A stretch of 64,000 bases of DNA from JBJYIN01 sp046237015 (GCF_046237015.1 NZ_JBJYIN010000009.1:124001-188000); one strand, 5' to 3'; shown: positions 26,121 to 35,943, counted from the first letter of the stretch. Numbers and translations are program-made. Notes: generated by a model from the letters alone, not told the origin.

Positions 26121-26282
26121 TTATGCTTTCTTCAGTCTGGTGATGAATGCCTGCATATCAGAGTGATTCACAACACGCCCTGCATCAACATCAGCAAGTC
26201 CCTGTAAAACTCTCTGATGACGCTGTTTTGCCTCTTCAATCAAAAAAGTAAGCGCCACCATTGGTTTTTCCGTTTTTTTCAT
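26121..26282 (-). CDS. small antitoxin-like protein, 53 aa
   Basis: The frame MKKTEKPMVALTFLIEEA... continues with QGLADVDAGRVVNHSDMQ and ends RLKKA. The pattern AxxDVxxGRVVxHxxM is common in the C-terminal part of RelB/ParD/CopG-type antitoxins and small stability determinants. No toxin gene is adjacent: hipB lies on one side and the integrase remnant on the other. The Shine-Dalgarno is poor. It may be an orphan antitoxin or a relict of a toxin-antitoxin pair carried by the integrated element. Confidence 0.55.
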   Translation of the reverse strand: MKKTEKPMVALTFLIEEAKQRHQRVLQGLADVDAGRVVNHSDMQAFITRLKKA

Positions 26283-26300
26283 CGCTAACTCATTAATGAA

Positions 26301-27556
26301 TCAGATATTTTTAAACTCATACGGCACCACATACTCATCCCGATTCGCATCCAGATAATCCGCCCACCATTGCAGCATTAGCCTACGCTCATCCAGATGT
26401 TCCGCTTTGTGGATATAGGCAGCACGAACACCATTGCGTTCCTGATGACTCATTTGCCGTTCCACCGCATCCCGCGACCACTGGCCGGACTCAACCAGTG
26501 CGCTACAGGCCATGGTGCGGAAACCGTGTCCGCACACTTCGGTAGTGGTGTCATAGCCCATGGTTCGTAATGCGTTGTTGACGGTGTTTTCACTCATCGG
26601 TTTAGTTGGTCGACGATCGCCGGGGAAAATCAGTTCATGAGCACCGCTGATGGCCTTAATCTCTTCCAGCAGCGCTAAAGCCTGTCGGGATAACGGCACC
26701 AGATGTTCAGAGCGCATCTTTGCGCCGCGCTGCGAATGCTTCACGCCGGGAATGGCTTCACGTTCAGCCGGTATCGTCCACATGGCACGTTTAAAATCGA
26801 TTTCCGGCCAGCGGGCAAAACGTAGCTCACTGGAGCGGATAAAAACGCACAGCGTGAGTTTTAACGCCAGTCTGGTTAACGCCCGCCCTTTGTGGCGTTC
26901 TATCCGTGCCAGAAAATCAGGCAGTTTATTCAGCTTCAGGGCTGGCCGATGGGTGGCTTTTGGCGCGGCTATCGCCCCGGAGAGGTCTTGCGCGGGGTTG
27001 CGCTCTATCAGATCGTTTTGCACCGCGAAGCGCATGATATCGGTGACACGCTGGCGCAGCCGTGACGCCAAATCAAGATGACCGTTCTGTTCGACGACTT
27101 TCAGCGGCTCCAGCAGGCCTTTAGTTTTCAGGTCGGCAATATGGCGATGCCGATAGCAGGCAGTAAATTTCGTTCCATATCGCGCCATACCCGTCCGGCG
27201 TGCGTTTCTGACCACCGGTTTTGGCTAATGTTTCGATGCCAGTCCTGCGCGACCTTTGCAAAAGTATTCAACGCTTCTTGTGCCTGCTCTTTTTCTTCTT
27301 CGCGCTTTTCCGTTGGGTGGATGCCCTCCAACAACAGCAATCGTATCTCATCACGTTTCTCTCTGGCCTTTGCCAGCGAGACTAGCGGATAGGCACCGAA
27401 CGCAATCCGACTTTCCTTACCTTCAAAGCGGTATTTGAGATACCAGCGCTTAGAGCCGTTAGGACTCACCAAAAGATACAGGCCATGCGCGTCCGCGAGC
27501 TTATAGGCTTTCTCGCGAGGCTTGGCGGTACGGGCAACAACGTCGGTCAGTGCCAT
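26301..27556 (-). pseudogene. P4-type tyrosine integrase, frameshifted
   Basis: Two overlapping frames encode one integrase. The N-terminal part (MALTDVVARTAKPREKAYKL, the DUF4102 arm-binding domain, 27128-27556) breaks at about residue 138, and the catalytic part (26301 to about 27140) continues in another frame with FIRSSELRFARWPEID, HGFRTMACSALVES and AAYIHKAEHL, including the nucleophile Tyr. Joining PAIGIAI to ADLKTKGLLEPL restores the family sequence; the break is best explained by a duplicated AT within 27138-27142. It lies beside leuX, the normal target of such enzymes, so it marks a decayed island. Confidence 0.88.
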
Positions 27557-27738
27557 AATTTGGGGGTCAACTCATAATCGAAGTGAATTGACCCTCATCT
27601 TGACCCCCAAATCATCTGGATGTCAATGGACGAAAAAAGACCACTGTGGATAAAACAGACAAAATCGCAGAGATGAGAAGTAAATTAAAATCGTTATTTT
27701 ACAATGTTATATGGACGTTACTGGACGATTACGGACAT

Positions 27739-27761
27739 AAAAAAAGCCACCCTAAGGTGAC
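27739..27761 (-). terminator. terminator of leuX
   Basis: On the minus strand a short stem GTCACC/GGTGGC with TTAG loop is followed by seven T (27739-27745 read as A), 16 bp past the tRNA end. Confidence 0.7.
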
Positions 27762-27776
27762 TTGATTTTCATACGA

Positions 27777-27861
27777 TGGTGCCGAAGGCCGGACTCGAAC
27801 CGGCACACCTTGCGGCGGTTGATTTTGAATCAACTGCGTCTACCGATTTCGCCACTTCGGC
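27777..27861 (-). tRNA. leuX: tRNA-Leu(CAA)
   Basis: The 85-nt minus-strand gene begins GCCGAAGTGGC and ends with GCACCA including encoded CCA. The acceptor stem GCCGAAG pairs with CTTCGGC, the anticodon stem TTGAT/ATCAA encloses TCAAA with anticodon CAA, a long variable arm CGCCGCAAGGTG identifies a class II tRNA, and the T loop is GTTCGAGTC. leuX is a common integration site for islands; the truncated integrase is adjacent on its 3' side. Confidence 0.96.
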
Positions 27862-28034
27862 ACAGAAGTAGTATGCGGAAAACGGGTGCATTATACCGTT
27901 TGATGACACACGCGCAACTCTAATCCTGCTTGTATTAGGTTAAGTGCTGAAAAAATCATCTCTGGCAAGGTGTTAACGCCATTTAGCGAGGGAAAATGCC
28001 GTTTCTTGCCGTCTCGGAAAGGGGGATCAGATAC

Positions 28035-28067
28035 AAAAAAAGCGCTGTATCATTTCCCACAGCGCTT
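28035..28067 (-). terminator. terminator of lptFG
   Basis: AAGCGCTGT and ACAGCGCTT form a perfect 9-bp stem with a T-run on both strands (A at 28035-28041 for the minus strand), 23 bp beyond the lptG stop. Confidence 0.9.
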
Positions 28068-28089
28068 TTTCATACATTCTTTAGTGATG

Positions 28090-29166
28090 TTAGCGGCGTT
28101 TCAACAATAAGACGACGCTAATAATCAGGAACACTGAACTGGGCAAGATGGCACCCAGTATCGGCGATAGGCCATAGACCTGACTTAGCTGACCAAAAAC
28201 TTTATCCAGCACGTAGAAGGAGAAACCGAAGCTGATACCTATTACGATACGTGTTCCTGCTGACACGCTACGCAACGGTCCAAAGATGAAAGATACCGCC
28301 ATGAGCATCATCACCGCCACAGAGAATGGTGCAAAGATTTTGCTCCACATGTTGAATAGGTAGCGATTTGATTCCTGCCCGCTTTGTTTTAGGTATTTGG
28401 CGTAGTCATACAGCCCACGGATCGATAGTGCGTCGGGGTCCAGCGCGACGACGCCCAGTTTATCTGGCGTGAGGTTGGTCTTCCATTCACCGCTGAGCGT
28501 TTGGCTGCCACTAATCTGTTTGCCGTCGCTTAAATCTGATTCATCAACCTGCGACAGTCTCCATACATTTCGTTCTTTCTCAAACTCGGCAGAGGCAGCG
28601 TAGCGAACGGACAACAGTTTGTTTTGGTTATCGAAATGGTAGATGTTGACGCCGGAAAGTTCCTTATCATCAACCACCCGTTCGATATAGATGAAATCAT
28701 TGCCATCTTTCGCCCACAGTCCTCCCTGCGTGGAAATCATCGATCCCCCTGAAATCATCTGGGAGCGATAATTCCTCGCCATCTGTTCCCCCTGGGGAGA
28801 AATCCATTCTCCGATCGCCATCGTAAGCAAAACCAAGGGGATGGCGGTTTTCATGACGGCGGCGGCAATTTGCAGACGCGTGAAGCCCGCTGCTTGCATA
28901 ACAACGAGTTCGCTGCGGGTTGCCAGCGTTCCCAGACCCAGTAAAGCACCGAGTAGGGCGGCCATTGGAAAGAAAGTCTCAATTTCTTTTGGGATGCTGA
29001 GTAATGTATACAGTCCGGCACCTAAGGCTGAATAATCGCCTTGTCCAACCTTACGCAACTGATCGACAAACTTGATAATGCCGGAGAGCGATACCAGCAT
29101 AAACAACGTCGTTATGATGGTATTGAAAATGGTTTTTCCGATATAACGGTCTAATACACCAAACAT
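28090..29166 (-). CDS. lptG: LPS export ABC transporter permease LptG
   Basis: The 358-residue inner-membrane protein matches LptG from MFGVLDRYIGKTIFNTI to its C-terminal helices. Three membrane segments precede and three follow a periplasmic beta-jellyroll (about 135-265: WAKDGNDFIYIERVVDDKELSG). With LptF and the ATPase LptB it extracts lipopolysaccharide from the inner membrane and passes it to LptC/LptA. Its ATG shares one base with the lptF stop (TGATG), so the genes are translationally coupled. Confidence 0.97.
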   Translation of the reverse strand: MFGVLDRYIGKTIFNTIITTLFMLVSLSGIIKFVDQLRKVGQGDYSALGAGLYTLLSIPKEIETFFPMAALLGALLGLGTLATRSELVVMQAAGFTRLQIAAAVMKTAIPLVLLTMAIGEWISPQGEQMARNYRSQMISGGSMISTQGGLWAKDGNDFIYIERVVDDKELSGVNIYHFDNQNKLLSVRYAASAEFEKERNVWRLSQVDESDLSDGKQISGSQTLSGEWKTNLTPDKLGVVALDPDALSIRGLYDYAKYLKQSGQESNRYLFNMWSKIFAPFSVAVMMLMAVSFIFGPLRSVSAGTRIVIGISFGFSFYVLDKVFGQLSQVYGLSPILGAILPSSVFLIISVVLLLKRR

Positions 29167-30281
29167 CAGGCCGCCCCTTGTTCTTTAAAAGAACGTGTCT
29201 TCAAACGAGCCCGCACTCTGCGCATTGGAACGCTGTCCCAAAGGTTGAGCATGACGGCGATACCAAAATAAACCAGGTTAGTCAGCCAGATCCAAAGCAT
29301 CGGGTCGATTTTTCCTTTGCTGGCATTGGAGCGCAGTGAGCTTTGTAGCAGGAAGAAAATCAGGTAGAGCAACATGGCGGGTAACATGCTCAGTACGCGT
29401 CCCTGACGTGGGTTAACCGCGCTGAGCGGCACAACCATAAACGCCATAATGAGCACCGAGACAATGAGCGTCAAACGCCAGTGAAATTCAGCGCGAGCAT
29501 CATTCGCGTCAGAGGCCCACAGCGTTCGCATATCCATCTGTTGTACGTCGCTGTTTTTTAACGTCACCGTTTGATGACCTACCACAGCCTGATAATTGGT
29601 GAAGTCGGTAATACGAAAATCACGCAGCAGCGCGGTCCCTTCATAGCGAGAGCCGTTATCTAACGTTACCACCTGAGTGCCTTCGCTATTTTGCGTGACG
29701 TGGCCGCGATCGGCGACGACGACAGAAGGCCGGGCATTACCATTGGGTCGTAGCTGTGCCAGGAAAACGTGCTCAAACTCTTTACCCTTTACATTACCGA
29801 CGAACAGTACGGCATTGCCGCCTTGGGCCGATTGAAACTGCCCTTCAACAAGCGTCGCCATGCCGGGGTTGGCTTTCGCTTCTGCCAACACGATGTCCTG
29901 GTGTCGAGAGGACCAGGGGCTGAGCCACAGTACATTGATGGTCGCCATCATTGCTGTCAGTACAGCCAGTACCAGCGCCGCTTTCAGCAGGACGCTTTTC
30001 CCCAGCCCGCAGGCATGCATGACGGTGATCTCACTTTCGGCATAGAGTCGGCCAAACGTCATTAATAATCCGAGAAACAGACTTAATGGCAGAATAAGCT
30101 GCACCATTTCTGGCACACCTAATCCCAGCAGGGAGATAACCAAATTTGTCGGGATGTCACCATCAACGGCCGCGCCCAGTATTCTCACGAGTTTCTGACA
30201 AAAGAAAATCAGTAACAGAATGAAAAGGATGGCCAGTTGGCTCTTAAAGGTTTCCCGTACCAGATATCGAATGATGATCAC
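29166..30281 (-). CDS. lptF: LPS export ABC transporter permease LptF
   Basis: The 371-residue protein begins MIIIRYLVRETFKSQLAILF and has the LptF layout of six membrane helices around a periplasmic jellyroll. The coupling-helix segment FGRLYAESEITVMHACG contacts LptB. It is the first gene of lptFG and divergent from pepA, as in E. coli. Confidence 0.97.
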   Translation of the reverse strand: MIIIRYLVRETFKSQLAILFILLLIFFCQKLVRILGAAVDGDIPTNLVISLLGLGVPEMVQLILPLSLFLGLLMTFGRLYAESEITVMHACGLGKSVLLKAALVLAVLTAMMATINVLWLSPWSSRHQDIVLAEAKANPGMATLVEGQFQSAQGGNAVLFVGNVKGKEFEHVFLAQLRPNGNARPSVVVADRGHVTQNSEGTQVVTLDNGSRYEGTALLRDFRITDFTNYQAVVGHQTVTLKNSDVQQMDMRTLWASDANDARAEFHWRLTLIVSVLIMAFMVVPLSAVNPRQGRVLSMLPAMLLYLIFFLLQSSLRSNASKGKIDPMLWIWLTNLVYFGIAVMLNLWDSVPMRRVRARLKTRSFKEQGAA

Positions 30282-30564
30282 GCTTAATTACGCCTGTGAA
30301 AACTTGTCTTTTTGCAGGAAAGTCGATAGTTTCTTCGCTAACTCGCCATTTATACTCATTTGTGGCAACCTTCGTAGCTAAAGCGGTATTACAACATACT
30401 GCGTTCGAGCAGTTGTATCAGAACCTGCTTATTAGTCACCAAAACAGATTCGCTACGTCGTTAAGATTAACACAGGTTAGGTTAACGCAACGGCGGGAAA
30501 GTATTACGGAGTGTCACATTCTAGCCGTTGATCCCGCTTTTGTCTTTAAGATTCAGGAGAGTAC

Positions 30565-32076
30565 ATGGAGTTCAGCGTAAAAAGCGGTAGCCCGGAAAAA
30601 CAACGCAGTGCCTGCATTGTCGTCGGTGTATTTGAACCGCGTCGCCTGTCGCCGATTGCCGAGCAGCTCGATAAAATCAGCGACGGCTATATCAGCGCGT
30701 TGCTGCGCCGCGGCGAATTAGAAGGCAAGGTGGGGCAATCATTGCTATTGCACCATGTACCTAACATTCTTTCCGAGCGTATTTTGCTCATTGGTTGCGG
30801 TAAAGAACGTGAGCTTGATGAGCGGCAGTACAAGCAGGTCATTCAGAAAACGATCAATGCACTGAATGAAACCGGCTCGATGGAAGCCGTCTGTTTTTTG
30901 ACTGAACTACACGTTAAAGGTCGTAATACCTATTGGAAAGTGCGTCAGGCGGTTGAAACGGCCAAAGAGTCGCTTTATACCTTCGATCAACTGAAGAGTA
31001 ATAAAGTCGAGCTGCGTCGCCCATTGCGTAAGATGGTGTTTAATGTGCCGACGCGCCGTGAGTTAACGAGTGGCGAGCGAGCCATTCAGCACGGTCTGGC
31101 GATTGCGGCTGGCATCAAAGCGGCAAAAGATCTCGGCAATATGCCGCCCAACATCTGTAATGCCGCCTATCTGGCGTCACAGGCTCGCCAGTTAGCCGAT
31201 ACCTATAGTCAGAACATCACAACTCGCGTGATTGGCGAACAGCAGATGAAAGAGTTGGGCATGAATGCCTATCTGGCCGTTGGTCAAGGGTCGCAGAATG
31301 AATCGTTGATGTCTGTGATCGAATATAAAGGCGATCCGAATCCAGAAACCCGTCCGATTGTGCTGGTAGGTAAAGGGCTGACGTTCGACTCCGGCGGCAT
31401 CTCTATTAAACCTGCCGATAGCATGGACGAAATGAAATACGACATGTGTGGTGCGGCCACGGTTTATGGTGTGATGCGTATGGCGGCCGAACTGGCGCTA
31501 CCGTTGAATATCATCGGTGTGCTGGCGGGCTGTGAGAATATGGTTGATGGGCGTGCTTATCGTCCTGGTGACGTGTTAACGACCATGTCGGGGCAGACGG
31601 TCGAGGTGCTGAACACTGATGCGGAAGGTCGCCTGGTATTGTGTGACGCATTGACCTACGTTGAACGTTATGAGCCAGATGTGGTGGTTGATATCGCTAC
31701 GCTGACGGGAGCCTGTATAATTGCCCTTGGTCACCACATTACCGGGCTGATGGCTAACCACAATCCGCTGGCTCATGAGTTACTGAGTGCATCGGAGCAA
31801 TCCGGCGATCGTGCATGGCGTCTGCCATTAACCGATGAGTTCCAGGAACAGTTGGAATCTAATTTTGCCGATATGGCAAATATTGGCGGGCGTCCTGGTG
31901 GTGCCATTACCGCCGGTTGTTTCCTGTCGCGTTTCACGCGTAAATACAGCTGGGCGCATCTGGATATCGCAGGTACGGCATGGCGTTCAGGTAAAGCTAA
32001 AGGTGCAACGGGTCGCCCGGTGGCGCTGTTATCACAGTTCCTGCTTAACCGAGCGGGTCTGAACGACGTAGAATAA
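30565..32076 (+). CDS. pepA: leucyl aminopeptidase PepA
   Basis: The 503-residue M17 peptidase has the family signature NTDAEGRLVLCDAL and metal-binding GKGLTFDSGGISIKP. E. coli PepA also binds DNA, helping XerCD recombination at cer/psi sites and pyrimidine control of carAB. GGAG lies 9 nt upstream of the ATG. Its gene starts a run continued by holC and valS. Confidence 0.97.
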   Translation: MEFSVKSGSPEKQRSACIVVGVFEPRRLSPIAEQLDKISDGYISALLRRGELEGKVGQSLLLHHVPNILSERILLIGCGKERELDERQYKQVIQKTINALNETGSMEAVCFLTELHVKGRNTYWKVRQAVETAKESLYTFDQLKSNKVELRRPLRKMVFNVPTRRELTSGERAIQHGLAIAAGIKAAKDLGNMPPNICNAAYLASQARQLADTYSQNITTRVIGEQQMKELGMNAYLAVGQGSQNESLMSVIEYKGDPNPETRPIVLVGKGLTFDSGGISIKPADSMDEMKYDMCGAATVYGVMRMAAELALPLNIIGVLAGCENMVDGRAYRPGDVLTTMSGQTVEVLNTDAEGRLVLCDALTYVERYEPDVVVDIATLTGACIIALGHHITGLMANHNPLAHELLSASEQSGDRAWRLPLTDEFQEQLESNFADMANIGGRPGGAITAGCFLSRFTRKYSWAHLDIAGTAWRSGKAKGATGRPVALLSQFLLNRAGLNDVE

Positions 32077-32126
32077 TGGTGCTTGTTGGATCGCATTGAC
32101 GGGGTCTGACTGCGTCAGCAATATTG

Positions 32127-32146
32127 GGCCGGGTTTTCCGGCCTTT
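32127..32146 (+). terminator. hairpin between pepA and holC
   Basis: GGCCGG and CCGGCC enclose a GTTTT loop and are followed by TTTA. The T-tail is short, so termination is probably partial, allowing some pepA-holC readthrough. Confidence 0.55.
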
Positions 32147-32162
32147 ATCCATAGTGTAGATA

Positions 32163-32612
32163 ATGAAAAACGCAACGTTCTATCTTCTTGAACACGACAA
32201 TAAAAGTGGTGAGCTAAGCGCTTTTGAGGCGCTGGCATGTACACTGGCAGCGGAACGTTGGCGAGCGGGAAAGCGAGTACTGATTGCTTGCGAAAATGAA
32301 CAGCAGGCGATGCGATTGGATGAAGCGTTGTGGCAACGTGATCCACATAGCTTTGTTCCACATAACCTGGCAGGGGAAGGTCCACGTCAGGGAGCACCGG
32401 TGGAGCTTGCCTGGCCGGAGCGGCGAGGTAATGCTCCTCGTGATTTACTTATCAGCCTGCTGCCGTACTTCGCAGATTTTGCCACCGCTTTCCATGAAGT
32501 GATAGACTTTGTCCCTTACGAAGAATCTCTGAAACAGTTGGCGCGCGACCGCTATAAAGCCTATCGCAGCGTCGGCTTCCAATTGACGACGGCTCAGCCG
32601 CCAACCCACTGA
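32163..32612 (+). CDS. holC: DNA polymerase III chi subunit
   Basis: The 149-residue protein matches HolC: MKNATFYLLEHD, ACTLAAERWRAGKRVLIACENEQQA, DEALWQRDPHSFVPHNLAGEG. Chi links the clamp loader (through psi) to SSB. It ends 12 bp before valS, and the two are transcribed together as in E. coli. Confidence 0.96.
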   Translation: MKNATFYLLEHDNKSGELSAFEALACTLAAERWRAGKRVLIACENEQQAMRLDEALWQRDPHSFVPHNLAGEGPRQGAPVELAWPERRGNAPRDLLISLLPYFADFATAFHEVIDFVPYEESLKQLARDRYKAYRSVGFQLTTAQPPTH

Positions 32613-32624
32613 ATTTTGAGCATA

Positions 32625-35480
32625 ATGGAAACGAAATATAACCCGCAAGATATCGAGCAGCCGCTCTACGAGCGCTGGGAAGAACAAGGCTATTTCAAGC
32701 CAAACGGCGATACCAGTAAAGAAAGTTTCAGCATCATGATCCCGCCGCCCAACGTCACTGGCAGCTTGCATATGGGCCATGCTTTCCAGCAAACCATTAT
32801 GGACACGCTGATCCGCTATCAGCGTATGCAGGGTAAAAATACCCTGTGGCAAGCGGGTACCGACCACGCGGGTATCGCCACGCAAATGGTCGTTGAGCGT
32901 AAGATCGCCGCAGAAGAAGGCAAGACTCGCCACGATTACGGCCGTGAAGCATTCATCGACAAAATCTGGCAGTGGAAAGGCGAATCCGGCGGCAACATTA
33001 CCCGCCAAATGCGTCGTTTGGGCAACTCCGTTGACTGGGAGCGCGAGCGCTTCACCATGGATGAAGGCCTGTCCAACGCAGTGAAAGAAGTTTTTGTCCG
33101 CCTGTATAAAGAAGACCTGATTTACCGCGGCAAGCGTCTGGTGAACTGGGATCCTAAACTGCGTACCGCGATTTCCGATCTGGAAGTTGAAAACCGCGAA
33201 GTGAAAGGATCGATGTGGCACCTGCGTTACCCGCTGGCCGATGGTGTGAAAACTGCCGAAGGGAAAGATTATCTGGTCGTCGCCACCACTCGCCCGGAAA
33301 CCATGCTGGGTGATACTGGCGTCGCCGTTAACCCAGAAGATCCGCGCTATAAAGATCTGATCGGCAAAGAAGTGATCCTGCCGCTGATTGGCCGTCGCAT
33401 TCTGATCGTCGGCGATGAACATGCCGATATGGAAAAAGGCACCGGCTGCGTGAAGATCACGCCAGCGCACGACTTCAACGACTACGAAGTCGGTAAACGC
33501 CACCAGTTGCCGATGGTCAACATCCTGACGTTCGACGGCGATATCCGTCAGAGCGCTGAAATTTTTGATACCAACGGCGAATCCAGCACTGTTTATAGCA
33601 GCGAGATTCCAGAAGCCTTCCAGGGCATGGAACGTTTTGCCGCACGTAAAGCGATCGTCGCCGCATTCGATGAACTTGGCCTGCTGGAAGAGATCAAAGC
33701 GCACGATCTAACCGTGCCTTACGGCGACCGTGGTGGCGTGGTGATTGAACCGATGCTGACCGACCAGTGGTACGTGCGCGCTGCCGTGCTGGCTAAACCG
33801 GCGGTAGAAGCCGTGGAAGATGGCCGCATTCAGTTCGTGCCGAAACAGTACGAAAACATGTACTTCAGTTGGATGCGCGATATTCAGGACTGGTGTATCT
33901 CCCGTCAACTGTGGTGGGGGCACCGTATCCCAGCCTGGTACGATGCGAACGGCAACGTCTATGTTGGTCGTAACGAAGCGGAAGTCCGTAGCGAAAACCA
34001 CCTCGCGGATGATGTCGTTCTGAATCAGGACGAAGATGTACTGGATACCTGGTTCTCATCCGGGCTGTGGACGTTCTCTACGCTGGGCTGGCCGGAGCAA
34101 ACGCCGGATCTGAAAGCCTTCCATCCCAGCAGCGTGATGGTCAGCGGCTTCGACATCATTTTCTTCTGGATTGCCCGCATGATCATGCTGACCATGCACT
34201 TCATCAAAGATGAAGACGGCAAACCGCAGGTGCCATTCCACACCGTCTACATGACTGGCCTGATCCGTGATGAGGAAGGCCAGAAGATGTCTAAATCCAA
34301 AGGGAACGTCATCGACCCGCTGGATATGGTGGACGGCATTTCGCTGGAAGCATTGCTGGAAAAACGTACTGGCAACATGATGCAGCCGCAGCTGGCGGAA
34401 AAAATCCGCAAGCGCACCGAGAAGCAATTCCCGAATGGTATCGAACCTCACGGTACGGATGCCCTGCGCTTCACGCTGGCGGCGCTGGCTTCTACCGGTC
34501 GCGACATCAACTGGGATATGAAGCGTCTGGAAGGTTACCGCAACTTCTGTAACAAGCTGTGGAACGCCAGCCGTTTTGTGCTGATGAACACCGAAGATCA
34601 GGATTGTGGTTTTGGCGCAGGCGAGAAAGTGCTGTCGCTGGCTGACCGCTGGATTCTGGCAGAATTCAACCGTACGGTGAAAGCCTACCGCGAAGCGCTG
34701 GACGGCTATCGCTTTGATATTGCGGCCAACATTCTGTACGAATTTACCTGGAACCAGTTCTGTGACTGGTATCTGGAACTGACGAAGCCGGTGATGAATG
34801 GCGGCTCAGAAGCGGAACTGCGCGGTACGCGCCATACGCTGGTTACTGTACTGGAAGCTCTGCTGCGTCTGGCGCATCCGATTATTCCGTTCATTACCGA
34901 AACCATCTGGCTACGCGTTAAAGCACTGAAAGGTATTAGTGCCGACACCATCATGCTGCAACCGTTCCCAGAGTTCGATGCTGCGCAGGAAGATACGCTG
35001 GCGCTGAACGATCTGGAGTGGATCAAGCAGGCGATTATCGCGGTACGTAATATTCGTGCAGAAATGAATATCGCGCCGGGTAAACCGTTAGAAGTTTTAC
35101 TGCGTGACGCCACAGCTGAAGCACAGCGTCGTGTGGAAGAAAACCGTAGCTTTATTCAAACGCTGGCGCGTTTGGAAAGCATTACGCTACTGCCTGCAGG
35201 AGAGAAAGGTCCGGTTTCCGTCACTAAGCTAATTGATGGCGCCGAGCTGCTAATTCCGATGGCGGGTCTGATCGACAAAGCAGCAGAGCTGGATCGTCTG
35301 GCGAAGGAAGTGGCGAAAATCGAAGCTGAGATTGGCCGAATCGAAAGCAAGCTGTCCAACGAAGGCTTTGTGGCGCGAGCACCGGAAGCGGTCGTTGCCA
35401 AAGAACGTGAGAAACTGGACGGCTACGCCGTAGCAAAAGCCAAACTGCTGGAACAGCAAGCGGTTATCGCTGCGCTGTAA
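32625..35480 (+). CDS. valS: valyl-tRNA synthetase
   Basis: The 951-residue class I synthetase (E. coli length) charges tRNA-Val. The HIGH motif appears as PPNVTGSLHMGHAF near residue 40, the KMSKS motif as QKMSKSKGNV near 555, an editing domain lies between them, and a C-terminal coiled coil (about 885-951, KAAELDRLAKEVAKIEAEI) binds tRNA. ATG 32625 is chosen over TTG 32616 to match the family start. Codon use is strongly biased toward common codons, as for a highly expressed gene. Confidence 0.98.
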   Translation: METKYNPQDIEQPLYERWEEQGYFKPNGDTSKESFSIMIPPPNVTGSLHMGHAFQQTIMDTLIRYQRMQGKNTLWQAGTDHAGIATQMVVERKIAAEEGKTRHDYGREAFIDKIWQWKGESGGNITRQMRRLGNSVDWERERFTMDEGLSNAVKEVFVRLYKEDLIYRGKRLVNWDPKLRTAISDLEVENREVKGSMWHLRYPLADGVKTAEGKDYLVVATTRPETMLGDTGVAVNPEDPRYKDLIGKEVILPLIGRRILIVGDEHADMEKGTGCVKITPAHDFNDYEVGKRHQLPMVNILTFDGDIRQSAEIFDTNGESSTVYSSEIPEAFQGMERFAARKAIVAAFDELGLLEEIKAHDLTVPYGDRGGVVIEPMLTDQWYVRAAVLAKPAVEAVEDGRIQFVPKQYENMYFSWMRDIQDWCISRQLWWGHRIPAWYDANGNVYVGRNEAEVRSENHLADDVVLNQDEDVLDTWFSSGLWTFSTLGWPEQTPDLKAFHPSSVMVSGFDIIFFWIARMIMLTMHFIKDEDGKPQVPFHTVYMTGLIRDEEGQKMSKSKGNVIDPLDMVDGISLEALLEKRTGNMMQPQLAEKIRKRTEKQFPNGIEPHGTDALRFTLAALASTGRDINWDMKRLEGYRNFCNKLWNASRFVLMNTEDQDCGFGAGEKVLSLADRWILAEFNRTVKAYREALDGYRFDIAANILYEFTWNQFCDWYLELTKPVMNGGSEAELRGTRHTLVTVLEALLRLAHPIIPFITETIWLRVKALKGISADTIMLQPFPEFDAAQEDTLALNDLEWIKQAIIAVRNIRAEMNIAPGKPLEVLLRDATAEAQRRVEENRSFIQTLARLESITLLPAGEKGPVSVTKLIDGAELLIPMAGLIDKAAELDRLAKEVAKIEAEIGRIESKLSNEGFVARAPEAVVAKEREKLDGYAVAKAKLLEQQAVIAAL

Positions 35481-35547
35481 GCGCTAACCGATTTCCAGCG
35501 GTAGTAGGGTAAGTACCCAGGCCTCGTTGCAAAACGGGGCTTTTTTT
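35462..35547 (+). repeat. valS tail and terminator, left copy of a diverged direct repeat
   Basis: This covers the last six valS codons, the spacer and the terminator. It is matched by a diverged copy at 36123-36210: GGTTrTyGCTGyGCTGTAAG, TAACCGA, GGGTAAG, GCCTCGT and GGGGCTTT occur in the same order in both. Confidence 0.75.
35521..35547 (+). terminator. rho-independent terminator of valS
   Basis: GCCTCGTT and AACGGGGC pair (one G-U) around GCAA and are followed by seven T. Confidence 0.9.
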
Positions 35548-35577
35548 CATTCAGGGATGTGCCCCAATACAATTCTG

Positions 35578-35943
35578 CTACGCATCACTCGGTTTATACG
35601 CCACACCATCCACCATGCACAGACAACGTTCATTGACGAAATCAGTAAACACGGTCGTTCTGGCTGGAAATTCCTGTTCGGAAAAATACTCACGAAAGAT
35701 ATCCCTGGTTTGACTAAAGTTGGCGCGATGCCTCAAATAAAGATTTAGTTGAACGAGATCCACCAGATCAGCATTCACTGACTGTAGCGTTTTGCGTAAT
35801 GCATTCAAAGAAGCTCGGATCTGAAACTCGACGTCATCTTTTTCATGTCCTCCTGAGTGGTGAGCAAGAAAGATAAAACCGCCTGCTACGACACAGGATG
35901 GACACGTGTCGTCTTTACATTGTGTTTTCATTCGAGTAATCAC
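35578..35943 (-). CDS. RidA-family protein (divergent paralogue)
   Basis: The 121-residue protein belongs to the YjgF/RidA superfamily (FQIRASLNALRKTLQSVNADLVDLVQLNLYLR, FPARTTVFTDFV) but has a Cys-rich N terminus (CKDDTCPSC) and is far from the RidA at 8118-8504. The arginine of the imine-deaminase motif is present (PARTTV), but the flanking residues differ, so it is of the Rid2-7 type of unproved activity. The frame starts at GTG 35943 with GGAG 8 nt upstream; ATG 35931 lacks one. It is convergent with valS and flanked by copies of the valS tail. Confidence 0.85.
   Translation of the reverse strand: MITRMKTQCKDDTCPSCVVAGGFIFLAHHSGGHEKDDVEFQIRASLNALRKTLQSVNADLVDLVQLNLYLRHRANFSQTRDIFREYFSEQEFPARTTVFTDFVNERCLCMVDGVAYKPSDA

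Noticed and set aside
23748..27777. Second copy of the leuX 3' end as an attachment site
   Set aside because: I looked for a repeat of the tRNA tail (GCCGAAGGCCGG and neighbours) at the far side of the accessory region and did not find one by eye; a computed search would be decisive.
32445..33704. 419-codon antisense frame inside holC/valS
   Set aside because: Shadow of the strongly biased valS codons; runs through the HIGH motif region and has no independent family match.
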